Part shown: in pieces, positions 63,163 through 64,000 of the stretch
Layout of the letters: each line of letters starts with the position of its first letter
Position numbering within the stretch: the first letter of the stretch is position 1
From: Gari tellinella
Taxonomy: Eukaryota > Mollusca > Bivalvia > Cardiida > Psammobiidae
Assembly (NCBI GenBank): GCA_922989275.2
Contig: OV277858.1
Span: 2,604,001 to 2,668,000, forward strand
Direction: 5' to 3'
Length of the DNA: 64,000 nucleotides
Notes under the pieces: model-generated
Seen by the model: the letters and a program-made list of their open reading frames with translations, nothing else
Database searches by the model: none
What the model was told of the DNA's origin: nothing
Made by a program: the position numbers and the translations under genes

Positions 63163-64000
63163 CTGTACAAACGGAGAAGTGAATACATTTCGTCTATTCA
63201 TATAATCCTAAAAAACACATTTCTCTTAATTTACGATTCCACTTAAGCAAATATTTTCATTTTATACAGATATAGTTTTATTAATATATTCTATAACTTA
63301 AACGATGGTAGCTTAAAATAGTTCGAAAATAAGCCAGAATGCACCTTAAGGCGTATTAAGCTTTACTTTCCACCTTCTTTAAGAGGTTAAAATCTTCAAC
63401 ATTTATGAATCGTTTGTTTTGCCAAATTCATCTTAGAGATATTGGGTGGGTATTGATTCGTCCCTTTTCTATCAATATATAACAGAACAACTATCAGTTG
63501 GACACTATACAATTCGCATAAAAAATAAAGATCCCTTAAGGGGATAGGTGCACCTTGGTAAAATAAATACCAAATTCTTCAAACTTTGCATACTGATAGT
63601 AAAATTAGTTTCTATGACAAAACTGGTGAAACAGTGGGGGTACCGGACCTTTCTTGTTCACAATTTGAGATTTTTCAAAGCTATCCCCCTAAAATTGAAG
63701 CTTCACAAAAACTCTTACTTTTTTGTACTACGGTTTTTCAATCTTTATTTAAACAATCTATTTGTACAAAAAGTATCCTAATTTATATTACCATAGTAAG
63801 AATAACCATTAAAAAATAATGTTTTTTCAAGATCCAAAATAAAAATATTTGATTTCACCGGAAAGGAGTAAAGTTTACCTCACCCCCTTTTTTATACCAA
63901 ATACTTAATACCAAATTTTTCATTTGTTGTTTTAGCCTTGCAAACAAAAAGTTTAAGTGAAATAGCAAATAAAAACACAGGGTCCCGTATCTGTTAAAAA
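63163..64000. other. Upstream SIAE intron, first exon not found
   Basis: It holds a hairpin-MITE copy and overlapping plus frames (63548-63781, 63586-63819) with no recognisable domain. No minus-strand ATG with a hydrophobic signal peptide and a phase-1 donor was recognised, so the SIAE 5' exon lies outside the window or is too small to spot. Confidence 0.45.
63312..63410. mobile_element. Hairpin MITE family, copy
   Basis: GCTTAAAATAGTTCGAAAAT, centre GAATGCACCTTAAGGCGTATT, then TTTACTTTCCACCTTCTTTA and TTAAAATCTTCAACA. It sits 150 bases upstream of the first visible SIAE exon. Confidence 0.65.

Overview
This is an AT-rich metazoan window, most likely from a marine invertebrate and probably a bivalve mollusc. 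That assignment is an inference from the very intron-rich gene structure, tRNA-derived SINEs, Penelope-like retroelements, hairpin MITEs and the general repeat style. No bacterial operons, rRNA genes or CRISPR arrays were seen.

One host gene accounts for almost the whole window. On the minus strand I could assemble eleven coding exons of a sialate O-acetylesterase (SIAE), from 63162 (5' side) down to the stop codon at 5416-5418. All ten junctions have GT/AG introns and compatible phases, and together they give an open frame of 515 codons (the first is partial) before the stop. The 5' exon or exons, with the start codon and signal peptide, lie beyond 63162 and were not found. Two sites normally strongly conserved in SIAE are changed: the nucleophile motif reads GESN instead of GQSN, and the SWGGTP block reads SYVDTN. 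This could be a diverged or catalytically altered paralogue.

About 97% of the 58-kb gene is intron, and the introns are a graveyard of mobile DNA. From low to high coordinates: a Ty3/Gypsy-type gag remnant downstream of the gene (3.7-4.7 kb); two degraded Penelope-like elements (6.3-7.6 and 9.2-11.2 kb); degenerate tandem repeats at 14.9-17.2 kb; a TTAA-flanked DNA element with a solo LTR nested in it (19.7-21.1 kb); tRNA-like SINE heads; a 4.2-kb terminal-inverted-repeat element with a recurring GGGCTCATCA motif and trinucleotide repeats (33.3-37.5 kb); a second possible solo LTR (40.4-41.2 kb); a 300-bp satellite-like array (42.2-43.3 kb); a Tc1-like transposase relic (48.0-48.4 kb); a 3.4-kb element with TIRs made of short tandem repeats (49.0-52.5 kb); a small array of hairpin units (55.6-55.9 kb); and a giant 4.2-kb palindrome (57.9-62.1 kb) whose arms are tandem ~175-bp repeats plus a tRNA-Glu-like SINE head.

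The 5.4 kb below the SIAE stop contains no host gene that I can support. It holds a perfect X-box (RFX-type) palindrome and repeats.
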